This document shows positions 22,877 to 33,032 of a stretch of DNA of 64,000 nucleotides, piece after piece; positions within the stretch are counted from its first letter, which is position 1, and each line of letters starts with the position of its first letter. Where the stretch lies: positions 282,504-346,503 of the forward strand of contig ML991797.1 in assembly GCA_010094025.1 (NCBI GenBank), in the 5' to 3' direction. Both the position numbers and the translations under genes were made by a program. This DNA comes from Viridothelium virens. Taxonomy: Eukaryota; Ascomycota; Dothideomycetes; Trypetheliales; Trypetheliaceae. Below the pieces are notes generated by a model that saw nothing but the letters and a program-made list of their open reading frames with translations, was not told the origin of the DNA and did not search any database.

Positions 22877-24629
22877 ATGAGCAGCACTTCGCCTTCCAAA
22901 GACCGAAAAAGTCAGAACGCACTCCATGTTGTTGACAAACGTTCTGGCAGGTCATACGATATACCCATCATACACAATGCTATTCGAGCCAAAGACTTGG
23001 AAGCAATCAAGGCCCTGAATGGATCTTCAGCTTCAGCAGATCAAGCCGAAAGAGGTCTACGAGTGTATGATCCCGGGTATCAGAATACCTGCGTTGAAGA
23101 GTCAGAGATCAGTTTCATGTATGATGCATGCGAAGAGCGTGGGTTTGCCCACTGACTGTCTCAGTAATGGCGAAAAAGGAACGCTTCAATACAGAAATTA
23201 TTCCTTGGACGAACTGTATGCTCAGAATGACTTTGACGAGGTCGCTTTCCTTCTTATCTGGGGTCATCTACCGTGTTTTGAAGAGAAAAGGCATTTCCGA
23301 TCGGAATTAGCATTGGCTATGAGACCTCCTCAAAGAGTCTTGGATGTGGTTAGCTCTTACCCGTGAGTCAGCACGAGATTAGAGTTGAATCTACCTGACA
23401 TTCCCCTAGACGTGATGCTCCTGCTTATACAGTATGGTTTGCGATACTTGCGGCATGGGCAACTTCTGATCCACACCATATCCCCATCGCAGTCGGCAAA
23501 GTTCTCTCGCTTGGAGATAGCGATCACGCCAAAGGCGAAGTAGCTAGAACGATGGGAGCAGTCGCTGCTGCGTTTGCTTTGACCTATTGTCATTGCCATG
23601 ATAGACGCATTGGCACTTCACAAGCTGAAAAATCGTTGATCGAGAATGTAGTGTTGATGATGAACCTTGGTTCTGACCAGAATGACAACAGCTATGCTGG
23701 TGTTGTCCGAAAGCTGAACAAGATAGCCATTCTCTATGCGGAGCATGGAATGTCAAATAGTACATCGATTTTCCTGCACTCAGCTTCGAGCTTAGCGGAC
23801 CCGTTGACCAGCTTTGTCGCAGCTGCGGCCACAATGGGTGGTCCATTGCATGTTGGCGCAATAGACATGGCGTACAAGAGTTTCGAGCGTATCGGGACTC
23901 CTGATCGGGTACCTGAAATGATGGAGAGGGTCAAAGCGGGTAAAGAACGTCTTTTTGGCTACGGACATCGCGTTTACAAAACGGAGGATCCTAGAGCAAA
24001 GCACTACAAGGCAATACTGGAAGAGCTCTCACGGGACCCAAACGTTCGACCAAACGGTCTTGCTGATGTCGCTCGTGAAGTCGATCGTATGGCGAAGGAA
24101 GATGAGTACTTTCTCTCGAGAGGCCTGTCTGTGAATGCGGATCTGTATGCGAGCCTGGTAATTGCAGCACTGTGAGTATCATTCCATTTCCGTAACGACT
24201 GGAGACTGTACGTAGCAAGAGCATAGATCTCGCTCAAATGGCTCCTACAGGCAGATTCCTCTTTCGCATGTGGGATACCTGCAGTCTGGCTAAAGCCGTT
24301 CTGCTCTTCTCACATTGGGCTTGGTTGCAGTCGCAATCACACGAAGATTGACTTTCTCACTTGATGGCTGACGTTGACTGGTGAGTAGTGGCTTCGAGCC
24401 TGCTATACTAATACCGCTTATGGCACTTGGAAGGTCGTCCGGGATAATGGCACACTGGCTCGCTGCAATGGGTAAGCTCTCGATCCGAAAAATGTGAAGC
24501 CTCGCTAAGTCACTAAACTTATCAGGCCGACGACCCAAGATCTGGCGGCCTCAAGACATGTTTGTCGGCAAGAATGTGGAGGGGGTGAACAAGGAGCAGA
24601 ATCGCGCAATAATGCGTTCGAAGCTGTAA
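22877..24629 (+). CDS. Citrate synthase-like protein (alkylcitrate/methylcitrate synthase candidate) with C-terminal SKL
   Basis: Condenses an acyl-CoA with oxaloacetate. Exons 22877-23118, 23165-23362, 23410-24171, 24389-24471 and 24526-24629 give 462 aa (1389 nt, in frame). Motifs: LRVYDPGYQNT near the N terminus, GTLQYRNYSLDELY, GGPLHVGA (first catalytic His), GYGHRVYK (second His), NADLYASL (catalytic Asp), then GFEPAILIPL, GIMAHWLAAMG and a final RSKL. All three catalytic residues are kept. No mitochondrial presequence is evident; the C-terminal SKL is a canonical peroxisomal PTS1. The family in maleidride, sporothriolide and oryzine clusters accepts longer acyl-CoAs, so a non-primary role is likely given the PrpD neighbour. 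The third intron is 217 nt, unusually long for this window. A peroxisomal methylcitrate or citrate synthase of primary metabolism is the alternative. Confidence 0.9.
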
Positions 24630-25439
24630 GATAAGAATTAGATGGTTTATATCCATCCAGACATGTGCGACATGGTTTAAGGAGATGGAGTCGAGCGTAG
24701 GAAAGTCATGAAGTTCCAACAAGCGACAGTCCAAGTACCTTACGATAGCGAGTGTAGAGTGTGCAGGTGCAGGTGCAACGCCCTTGCACCCGACCCTACC
24801 TTAGCGTGATGGGAGAAGTCGCCAAAGTTTTGTCTACCAGCAGATTACTACGTCTGATGAGGAATGTCTACAATGTGCATTAGCGCGCTCTCACCCAAAA
24901 AGTACCTAGAGTGGCTGATCTTTCCCCGACGATGGGGATCCTAAAATCCTCCTCAGTCTTGATTCGCCAGAAGTCCTCATGTGCGATTCACTTCATTACC
25001 TAGCACCCCCAGGCTGAAGCATCTCCACTGGAGGAAGCGGGAGATGCTGGCCGCATGAAGTTGCTGTACAATACCTGTCGTTGATCCGTTTTTCCGGCTA
25101 CATCCTCCGTCAACCCGTCCAGCGGTGATGTTTATCAGTGCGCCCAGAGGATTGTCTCTGGCGTCTCAGGAAGCCGCATTTCATACGTGCCTCCGTCTTC
25201 TACTCCAAACGGATGGTCTCAGCCGCTTATCTCATTAGGTATGCGCCCCCGGACCTTAAACCTGCATTTGGACGACTCAAACCTGGCGTGGAGACTGCAA
25301 ACACTCAAGCACCTTAGTTTCTGCTTGCTTTTGTTCGTCGTCCCGACTATTATAAGCTGACATGTGCAGGCAACCCTCCAGTGAAGCTCTTCCCCGGTAC
25401 TGCATGTACTCCCAACCCTAGCAATTTTCTCTTGGCAAT
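24630..25439. other. Intergenic region upstream of the hydrolase gene
   Basis: About 800 bp with no gene-like open frame. It presumably holds the 3' end of the citrate synthase transcript and the hydrolase promoter; attataagc, a TATA-like element, lies near 25350, about 90 bp above the hydrolase ATG. No repeat or RNA gene was recognised. Confidence 0.4.
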
Positions 25440-26853
25440 ATGCGGTCTCACTTCCGTATGTGGTTTATGCCTTTTCTTCTTGGTATCTGCATTGGGTTGC
25501 CCTACTTTGGAGCCGGCACCAATGCCTCGGAGCCAATAGAGTTCCCTTCATCGCGCACCTATTTTTATGTGGGTGGTCACTATCTTTCTGTAAGATGGCC
25601 GACTGCGCATGCATCTAGCGATGACTCTAAATGTTGTTGCAGGATGGTACCGACTCAGATGTCTACACAGACCAGATGTATGTCGAGAGACTTACGCCTG
25701 TCGCCGGTACTTCGCGGTCCGAACCAATAATTTTCATTCATGGACAGGCACAAACGGGCACGGTCAGTCAAACACTTCTCATCATCTTCGTATTGAGGCA
25801 TCCCAAGACTCTGGAGCAAAGCTAAAACTCCCTGAAATTACTAGAACTGGCTGAACACTCCCGATGGACGTGAGGGATGGGCATCATGGTTTTTACGACA
25901 CGGCTATGAGGTGTACATAGTTGATCAACCCCAGCGCGGTCGGTCTCCCTACATGCCAGGAGATGGGACCCTGGCTACCTACTCAGCAGAGCAAATTTCT
26001 GAGCTCTTCACTGGAGTACAACATTATGACCAGTGGCCACAGGCACACCTGCATACACAATGGCCCGGGGTATGTTGGCTCATTGACTCAAACTCTGTCG
26101 AAAGTACCTCTGCTAACTCCGTTGTCTAGGCTGGACAGAAGGGTGATCCAATCTTTGATCAGTTCTATGCATCACAAATACAATTCCAAAACGATTCAGT
26201 ATGTAACACTGAATCAGGCCATCTTCCCTTCTTACACACACTGATGATTCCTTCAGACGGAAGTGCAGAGGATAAATCAAGCAGGTGGTGCAGCCCTCTT
26301 AGATCGTGTTGGAGCTGCGCACATAATAGCGCACTCGCAAGCCGGGCCTCTCGGCTTTCTCATCGCGGATGCCCGCCCTGATCTTGTAAAGTCCATGGTC
26401 TTGCTCGAGCCACAAGGTCCACCCTTCCAGCAACGCATCATAAGCAATAGTACCGCTATCGTTCTGCCTTATGGCCTGACCAGCATACCACTTACCTATG
26501 ATCCTCCTGTGAGCAATCAGACAACAGTCCATCTACCGTTCGAGGATCACGCCCCAGCTGCTCCTGGTCTAACCGATTGCCTTCTTCAGAGTAGCCCCCC
26601 GAAGCGGCTTGATCATCTTGCAGGAGTCCCGATGTTGATCGTTACGAGCGAAGCCAGCTTTCATGCTGGCTTTGACTACTGCACAGTCAAATACCTCCAA
26701 CAAGGTGGGGTGGATGCACAATATTACAACCTTTCTGAAGCAGGGATCCATGGAAACGCACATTTCTTCTTCATGGAAAAAAACAATCTTGAGATTGCAA
26801 CTCATGTGAGGAAATGGATTGATGATCCAAGCCTTCGAGTGAGCTCTTTGTAA
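25440..26853 (+). CDS. Secreted-type alpha/beta hydrolase
   Basis: Serine hydrolase/esterase of the alpha/beta fold; substrate unknown. Exons 25440-25589, 25643-25762, 25845-26069, 26130-26198 and 26257-26853 sum to 1161 nt and give 386 aa. The N terminus is a likely signal peptide or anchor (hydrophobic [13 protein letters not shown], then small residues before NASEP). The body has the strand/oxyanion region [22 protein letters not shown], the nucleophile elbow AHSQAG (Ser), and GIHGNAHF near the end supplying the probable catalytic His. Intron joints are supported by the continuous family-like reading. It converges on the methyltransferase gene at 27036, with about 180 bp between stops; a 15-base A run begins 27 bases after its stop. 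It could trim an ester or CoA/lactone intermediate of the neighbouring pathway, which is inference. Confidence 0.85.
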
Positions 26854-27035
26854 TGTTCGAATGTCTTTCCTTGCATGTTAAAAAAAAAAAAAAGGTTCAT
26901 TAGTTTCGCAACTCGATATCTTGTAGCTGTTCCAGCTATAAGGTTGAATTCAGGTTTCTGAATCACGAATTGATCGTATCAATGCGATCAGACTTTCTTC
27001 GTTTCCGCTGTTTTGTCAAGTATCGAACTGACAGT

Positions 27036-28181
27036 CTACTCCCACCAAACCCCAAACAAAAGCCTGGCAATGTTCGGCTCTGCCCAACTCTGTCCCTGAC
27101 TCAGATTCCTTCCCAATTCCTCGAAATCCATTGTCGCCTCAAGGCGAAACTTACAACCCCCGCCAATTTCATCAGCCACTTCGTTCCAGAAATCACGCAA
27201 AGATTTAATGTTATGCGCATATCTCTTCGCACCACTGTTCTTGTCGCTGATCGAATCAAAGTGGCCCGGCTGACTACTTCCGACTTGACGACCGAGAATC
27301 AGAGACCCAGATTGCGGGCGAAGAAAGCGGACGACGCGTTTCGCGAGCTCTTTTTGTTCGTCATAATTGTACAGATGAAAAAAGGAATTGACTACTACGA
27401 CAGACATTTGTCCATATAAGCTCTCCATGGGAACGAACCGAGACGAAAATGTACCAGAAGGTGCAGCGTAGTATGACGGATTGCGAGTGTCCTGTTCATT
27501 AGCGCCGTTTTGCGTTTCATCTTTTCGGTCGTCGTCGGCGTTCTCTGTCGAGCCTGCCATCAAGTCCGCGGCTACGAATCTGCTTCTCAAAGATTCCTTG
27601 TCGAGGAACAAGTCGAAACTCAGTTCGATGAACCGAGAATCTCTATCCAGGCCGTAAACATTTTCCGAAGGAACGCCATCGTAAACGATTTTTCGTAAAT
27701 CTTGGGCCAGGCAACAGCCAACGTCTAAGAGCTTGGGTGCATGCTGCAATGAGTTCTGGCGAAGGATCGATAAAACTTTTGGATATAAAAAATGGCGGCT
27801 CAGCGTCAAATTTAAGAAGCGGTTTTCGCCAATGCATGGGTATGGGAAGACCTTGAAGGCTCGGATCCGCTAGTAGATAAGTATCAGCATAATCTCTTCT
27901 TGTCTCATGTCGAATCCATATCTGCCTTCGCAATTTTGTCCTGCAAGTACTCTCCCACAACGTGGAAGGGCGTTGAGAAAGCAAAATGTAAAATAAGCTT
28001 TTCGGGCACGTACCAGCTCCTCAACATGTGGTAGAACTTTCTCGGCTGCGATATTCGAGTAATTCTCAAAGACCTCTCGAGTAGGCTTGGGGATTTCTTC
28101 AAGCTCATACCACCATTTAGAGGTGTCAAAGGAATACGACTCCTTCGCATGTTGGTGAGATTTGGCTGTAGTCACAGACAT
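27036..28181 (-). CDS. Class I SAM-dependent methyltransferase (AusD/Trt5-like family), copy 1
   Basis: Small-molecule methyltransferase. Exons 28181-28014 and 27869-27036 give 333 aa; an upstream in-frame ATG at 28232 is less likely. The intron 27870-28013 joins HVEEL to RIRAFKVF, matching the same junction in the gene at 31476. SAM-binding motif I reads LLDVGCCLAQDLRKIVYDG, followed by NVYGLDRD, an acidic post-motif. Relative to copy 2 it carries a charged insert (around TENADDDRKDETQNG) of roughly 40 residues. The family, as remembered, includes carboxyl O-methyltransferases of DMOA-derived meroterpenoid pathways. No prenyltransferase or cyclase is in this window, so the substrate here may instead be an alkylcitrate or aconitate carboxyl group (inference). 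Confidence 0.82.
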
Positions 28182-28256
28182 CTTTATCTGAGGACGACCA
28201 AATCCAGATATTACGGTACCAATGACGTGCACGACCTTACTGTCTTGAGTCAGTCT

Positions 28257-28672
28257 TTACTTTCGTCGCTCAACAGGCACTGAGAGCCTGATATATTCCT
28301 TGTTCTCTTCCAACAACGAATGCGGAAAGGTTTCAGTGGCAAGACTAGCCATTGTCCCTGCAATGGAGCCCCACATATTATGCACGGCCTGCTCACGGCA
28401 TTCTTGTTCACGCAACGACTGGGATAATAATAATGACACCATGGGTCCGGAGAAGCTCGCAAATGCGGAAACACTGGGGTCAGGCACCAGCGCCCCTTCG
28501 TCTTAGCTCAGCCACCATCTGTGCGGCTGTGTACATGCCGAAAGTATGATCTTCCGTATCGACTGACTGCTCAATTCACCTGACGTACCCCAGAAGCATC
28601 CTGGATTTCATGTACCTCGGCGGAAGACGTTGAGATGGCTCTGGCTATGCAGAACACTCTCATAAATTTCAT
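28257..28672 (-). pseudogene. Unidentified gene remnant with a one-base frameshift
   Basis: Not recognised. Reading the minus strand from an ATG at 28672, a 49-nt intron (28567-28615) joins MKFMRVFCIARAISTSSAE to SVDTEDHTFGMYTAAQMVAEL. That frame hits a stop near 28482, but a one-base shift around 28490-28497 opens a second frame, starting PDPSVSAFASFSGPM and running to a stop at 28257. The two parts together look like one protein of about 130 residues: helical, with charged EQECREQ and LLEENKEY segments. No intron fits the break. Either the gene is recently inactivated, there is a sequence error, or the halves are unrelated. It lies inside the presumed pathway group between a methyltransferase and a membrane protein. 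Confidence 0.4.
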
Positions 28673-28730
28673 GACTAAACAAATCCCTTAGTGCTCAAGA
28701 GCATCAATTTTCCAAGCCTGATTGTGTGGC

Positions 28731-30280
28731 TCATTCTTCATTCTCGAACGTTAACTGAACTCCATTATCCCTCCTAATGGTGCCCTCTGGAACCCCATTC
28801 GGATCACCCGATCTCCATCCCCCAACAATCTGATTTGTTCCACCCATTACCACGGGTACTTGCTTATTCCCCTCGAATGAGTCCGCATTTATATCATCCT
28901 TAGAATAAAGAGCACCTCCTTCAACCCCCTGCAGCTCCAAGTCCTCATAGCCCACCGGTTTGGTAAGAATGTGGTCCACATCATCGTGGGAGGATTTGAA
29001 GCGACGGCTACTGGGAAAGGGGCGTTTAATAGTGGCTTGAGTTGAGGAAGTGCCACCGCTAAAGCTCTTGCCGTAGCGCTGTCTGAAGGCATTGCGGGGT
29101 CCTTTGGTAAAGACTTGGGAGAGTGGCATCATGCAGGGGATACAAGCGCAGACTAGGCCGATGCAAGGCTCTACGACAGTCCAGAGGAGAATTTCGTTGT
29201 TGATGTCTGTCAAGCATCATTGGTTAGTGGCTGGAGCAGAAAGCTGTTATGGGTTAATGGGAGGTGATAGAGACGCTTACAGCTCGAATCCTCGCTATTG
29301 TTGACTGCGAACGCATAACATATCTTCACGATACTGACTGCGCAAACGCTATTTGAAGTCAGAGACTAGACTTCTACATCAGCGCTATCTATGATAACTC
29401 ACAAAGCTCCAAGAGAGAAGATGAAGAAAAGCCCTAGCTTCCTCATCCTCGGCATTCGCAAGGGCCACAGCGCGATTGCGGGAAAGACCAGTATCAGGAG
29501 ATCGGAGACTGTGTTGAATATGCCGACCGCAGCTTGGTGGAGGACATTGGGGAGACACCAGCCAGTGACTGGTGGTTTCTGCCCAATAAGGGCGTATGAT
29601 CGATCCCAGAAGTATCGAACTGGAATACACTGCATGAGGAAGACAACCAGAGAAGCGATAACCCAGGCAGTTATGTAGAATATCAGTAACCAGAACGTCC
29701 ACTTAATTTTCTTCTGATGAGTCGTGAAAACTCGTCGATAGAAGAGTAGAAGTGAGAGCTTGACAACAAAAAGCGCCGGTATATTGACAACAGACATAGA
29801 ATATCCAGTCTGAAGCAAGAGGTCAGAAGATCATTTTCATAGCTTGGTTAGTGAAATCATAGCTTACTTTAAAGATATTGATAAGTCGTAGGGGCGGATG
29901 GGGATCCTCTTTTTCGACAGCGACAACATGTTTACCAAGGCCATAGTGTACACCTGTACATATGAGCACTCAGTTTGGAGCTGCGACTGTTGACTTGGAC
30001 TTACATAGTATCAAATCTATACAGAGCCCAATGCAGAGTACCTATTTCACATATATCAGTAGCCCTCATTAGAACAGTGCAAACTTCCTACCAGCGCGAT
30101 AATGACGCAGTAGTCATCAGCCAAAAGCGAAGGTTTCACTAAACGCTGAGCGACTAAGCGTCCAGTGACAGCTATCGTGGTGATTCCAATCAGAATGCCG
30201 CTAGCACTAATCGTTCGTGGTCCTTTGTCCTGATCTATGTGCGCGAGCTGGCTTTGGTACGCTGGGGAGCTAGGATTCAT
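28731..30280 (-). CDS. Fungal rhodopsin-domain integral membrane protein (Pth11-like superfamily)
   Basis: Seven-helix-type membrane protein of the fungal-specific rhodopsin domain family; function unknown. Exons on the minus strand 30280-30092, 30041-30005, 29953-29868, 29809-29403, 29348-29281 and 29206-28731 sum to 1263 nt and give 420 aa. Hydrophobic segments are clear (ILIGITTIAVTG, VNIPALFVVKLSLLLFY, FWLLIFYITAWVIASLVVF, DLLILVFPAIALW, IGLVCACIPCMM). Family features include ADDYCVIIAL, an RRVF after the third helix region and a cysteine-containing loop before PVTGWC. The C-terminal ~120 residues are hydrophilic. Such genes are common near fungal metabolic clusters but are also widespread; participation in the pathway is unproven. 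Confidence 0.85.
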
Positions 30281-31475
30281 CGCAGGAAACTTTTGTATTA
30301 CGTGAAGAACGCAAAATTAATTTTGAAAAGACCCACAAGAATCTCGGAGGCCGAGTGGTTCCAACAAATACTAGAATTGACGCCCATGAACAATGTGGAT
30401 AAGCAGAACCATCTCTAAGGATGCCTCGACTTCGAGGTCACAGCCAGACTAGCACCCTAGGATGTCTTGCCTCAGGAAAACAAATCCATACAGTCTCCGA
30501 CTGCATGAGGTGGTAAGCACCCGATCTGTGCGCTGATCGACAGACCAATCAACTCCACTACATGGTGAAGACCCTACTCCAAGGGGGGTTTATGACGTAC
30601 GATAGAAGATGTACACTGGAATAATAGTATGCAGGAGCCGACGTCCCTACTGCGACACAGTCACATTCATTGCCGCTTATTGCGGCTCATACCCAACAAA
30701 GGGTCTTGCTGTAGGACCTAGAATGCCAAGAGTGGGGGCCATTTACTGAAATATCGGGGCCGCCTACCCTAGTCTCTCACCTCAAGTCAGAAACTTCTGC
30801 AAGGGCATACCTCAGCGAACGGTCATAGCGAACAGTCATGGCCTGCAGATAAGCCTAGTAGCTGAAGAATCGTTGGGGCGCGTGCTGCGATGCTTGTGGA
30901 ATAGACTCGGGTTAGAATCGCAAAGGGGACACCTGGACTTCGAGGCCAAAGCGATGCTTGATCCGGGGCCCCGGGATCATTGGGAGACTGATCTGACCGT
31001 CTTCAGCTCTCCGTGTACGCGGATTCTCATTGGTCAAAGGTCCTGAACGCCGATTCATCGGAGACATAAGTCGTATATTTGAGAACCACCTGGACTGATA
31101 GCATGCATGCCTAAGCTGTGATGTCAAAGTGCACGTTCCATGCAGCGGGACGGGTACTCTACGGAACGGGGCGAAGAAACTAAGGTAATGTTCGCCTGTT
31201 CACTGTGTTGGTGGTGTCCTGGCTTCCGCCGAATCCGACTGGCACTAGAATATAGCTTCTCTAGCCTGTTCGTACCGCTCTATTCGGTGTGCATCTACTG
31301 GGGTGGTGCAGATGGGGCGGCGAGACGTATCGCGAATTACATGGAGCTGAATCGCGTCTTCTAACGTCCAGCAGTATTGTTAATCCAAGACTGTTTCGAT
31401 CCTGCTCTGCAACCAGACTAGTCTCGCTATTCTCACCTGCTAAACTCCATACTGCCAATAAATTGTGAGCTCGGC
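30281..31475. other. Divergent intergenic region
   Basis: About 1.2 kb between divergently transcribed genes. Only short frames on both strands; nothing resembling a protein domain. It presumably contains both promoters. Confidence 0.4.
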
Positions 31476-32429
31476 ATGGCTACTAGCGGCTCATACTTCA
31501 AAGGCGACAACTTCAAGAAGAATGTAGATGTCTCGCACGAGCAATGGTATGTTAAAGACGTTCAGGTGGAAGGGGCTGCCAGGGAAGTCTTTGAGAAATA
31601 CAGCGGTCTTGCGCCAGAAGAAGTCAACAAGCATGTCGGTGAAGTAGTAGGTGTTTGCAAATCTTCTATATCTGATTCTCTCAGTTGTTATCGATCATTC
31701 GAGTATGTAATGCTCTGCTAACGACTCTAGCGAGACCGCGCATTTCAGAACATGCCTTTCGCCTGCATTGGCTCTTGTCGCTTCCTCAACTTCAGCCTCA
31801 GTCAGAACCCTCACTATTCCGAAGTCCTCTCGCGCCTCACGTCTCCATCTTCAACGGAGACCTTCCTCGACCTCGGGTGCTGCTTTGGCCACGACATTCG
31901 TAAACTCGTCTACGACGGCGCACCTGCATCCCGGCTCTATGGCCTCGACATTGACAACGCGTTCATCCACCTGGGCTATCAGCTCTTTCTCGATCGCGAC
32001 AAGCTACAATCCACGTTCGCGACCGCAGATCTGTTCCAAACTCCGTCAAACTCTCTAATCCAGACTCTCGGAGGAGGCGTGAGTATTGTTTATGCAGCGT
32101 CATTTTTCATTCTCTTCAACTGGGACCAGCAGATCATCCTGGCTTCAAATCTAATTACGTTGATGAAACCTGAACAGGGTGCGATGGTGTTAGGGAGGCA
32201 ATTAGGGAACTCGGAGCCAGGTGAGTTTCCGCATCTGAAGAAGGATGGGACGACAACTTATTGGCACAACGTGGAGAGCTGGACGAAGATGTGGGAGGAG
32301 ATCGGGAAGAAGACAGGGACAGAGTGGACAATAGATGCTTCGTTTGATGACAAAGATTTTTCGTATGAGCATAACAAGTGGGGGATGCCGACTCAAGGGA
32401 GGCTGTTATTCGCAAATTATAGGAAGTGA
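31476..32429 (+). CDS. Class I SAM-dependent methyltransferase (AusD/Trt5-like family), copy 2
   Basis: Small-molecule methyltransferase of 289 aa from exons 31476-31646 and 31731-32429. It is clearly related to the gene at 27036: both have EVFE(K/N)YS near the N terminus, the intron at the same phase-0 position before an RxRAF motif, FLDLGCCFGHDIRKLVYDG as motif I, YGLDID, and a VLGRQLGNSEPG-like segment (GRQVGSSQPG in copy 1). It lacks the charged insert of copy 1 and is closer to the usual family length. The two copies are strongly diverged, so a recent tandem duplication is unlikely; each may methylate a different position. The methyl acceptor is unknown; carboxyl groups are the family's known targets in meroterpenoid pathways. 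Confidence 0.84.
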
Positions 32430-33032
32430 GTGACCAATGGTGAGTCAATAATGCAACAGACAATTAAGGTGGAGACGGGTATGTCAGCGTATTGCGGCAG
32501 TCAGGTTGGAAGCCATCAACGAACATTCTTTGCTTGACAATAGGCGAATGCTGCGTTGCACGAGGACGCATGTTCAGCGTGATTGTGGGTTACTTGGACA
32601 GATTTTGAGGAGCCATTGCAACCTTGACGAGAGGTTCGATTATTTGAAGGGACCCTATGGTTACTGGTAGACAAGCTCGTCCGGCATAGGGCCGTTGTAG
32701 TCTGTAAGTCAATATGACAACTAGAGCTGACTCTGTACATCGATGCCGTGCAGCAGATAATTCTTTGAAAAGCCCTCAGAATATGTCAAGGATTGAAATT
32801 CCACGGGAGCCCGCGGGCAGTCAAAGACGACTGCCATTCAGCTAAAGCTTCAGCTAATTGGACACAGTCAAATCTAGAATTACATAGCAAAGCTTACGAG
32901 CTTTGCGCTTTCCCTCCCCTATAGTCTAACGCCACGCTGAAGCTCAGCAAACCATTTCGCATATGCCCCCCCCACCACAACGGACAAGCACACCAGGAAA
33001 CCACGAGCACATGACTTTTCAGCAGCCCGCCA
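32430..33032. other. Convergent intergenic region
   Basis: About 600 bp between two stop codons. No gene-like frame; it presumably holds the 3' ends of both flanking transcripts. Confidence 0.4.

Noticed and set aside
26880-26894. A run of 15 A just after the hydrolase stop codon, suggesting a retroposed copy
   Set aside because: The gene keeps four introns, so it is not a processed copy; the run is a simple homopolymer.
28731-30280. Multi-helix membrane protein as a meroterpenoid terpene cyclase
   Set aside because: Length, ADDY motif, cysteine loop and hydrophilic C-terminal tail fit the fungal rhodopsin-domain family; no cyclase motif was seen.
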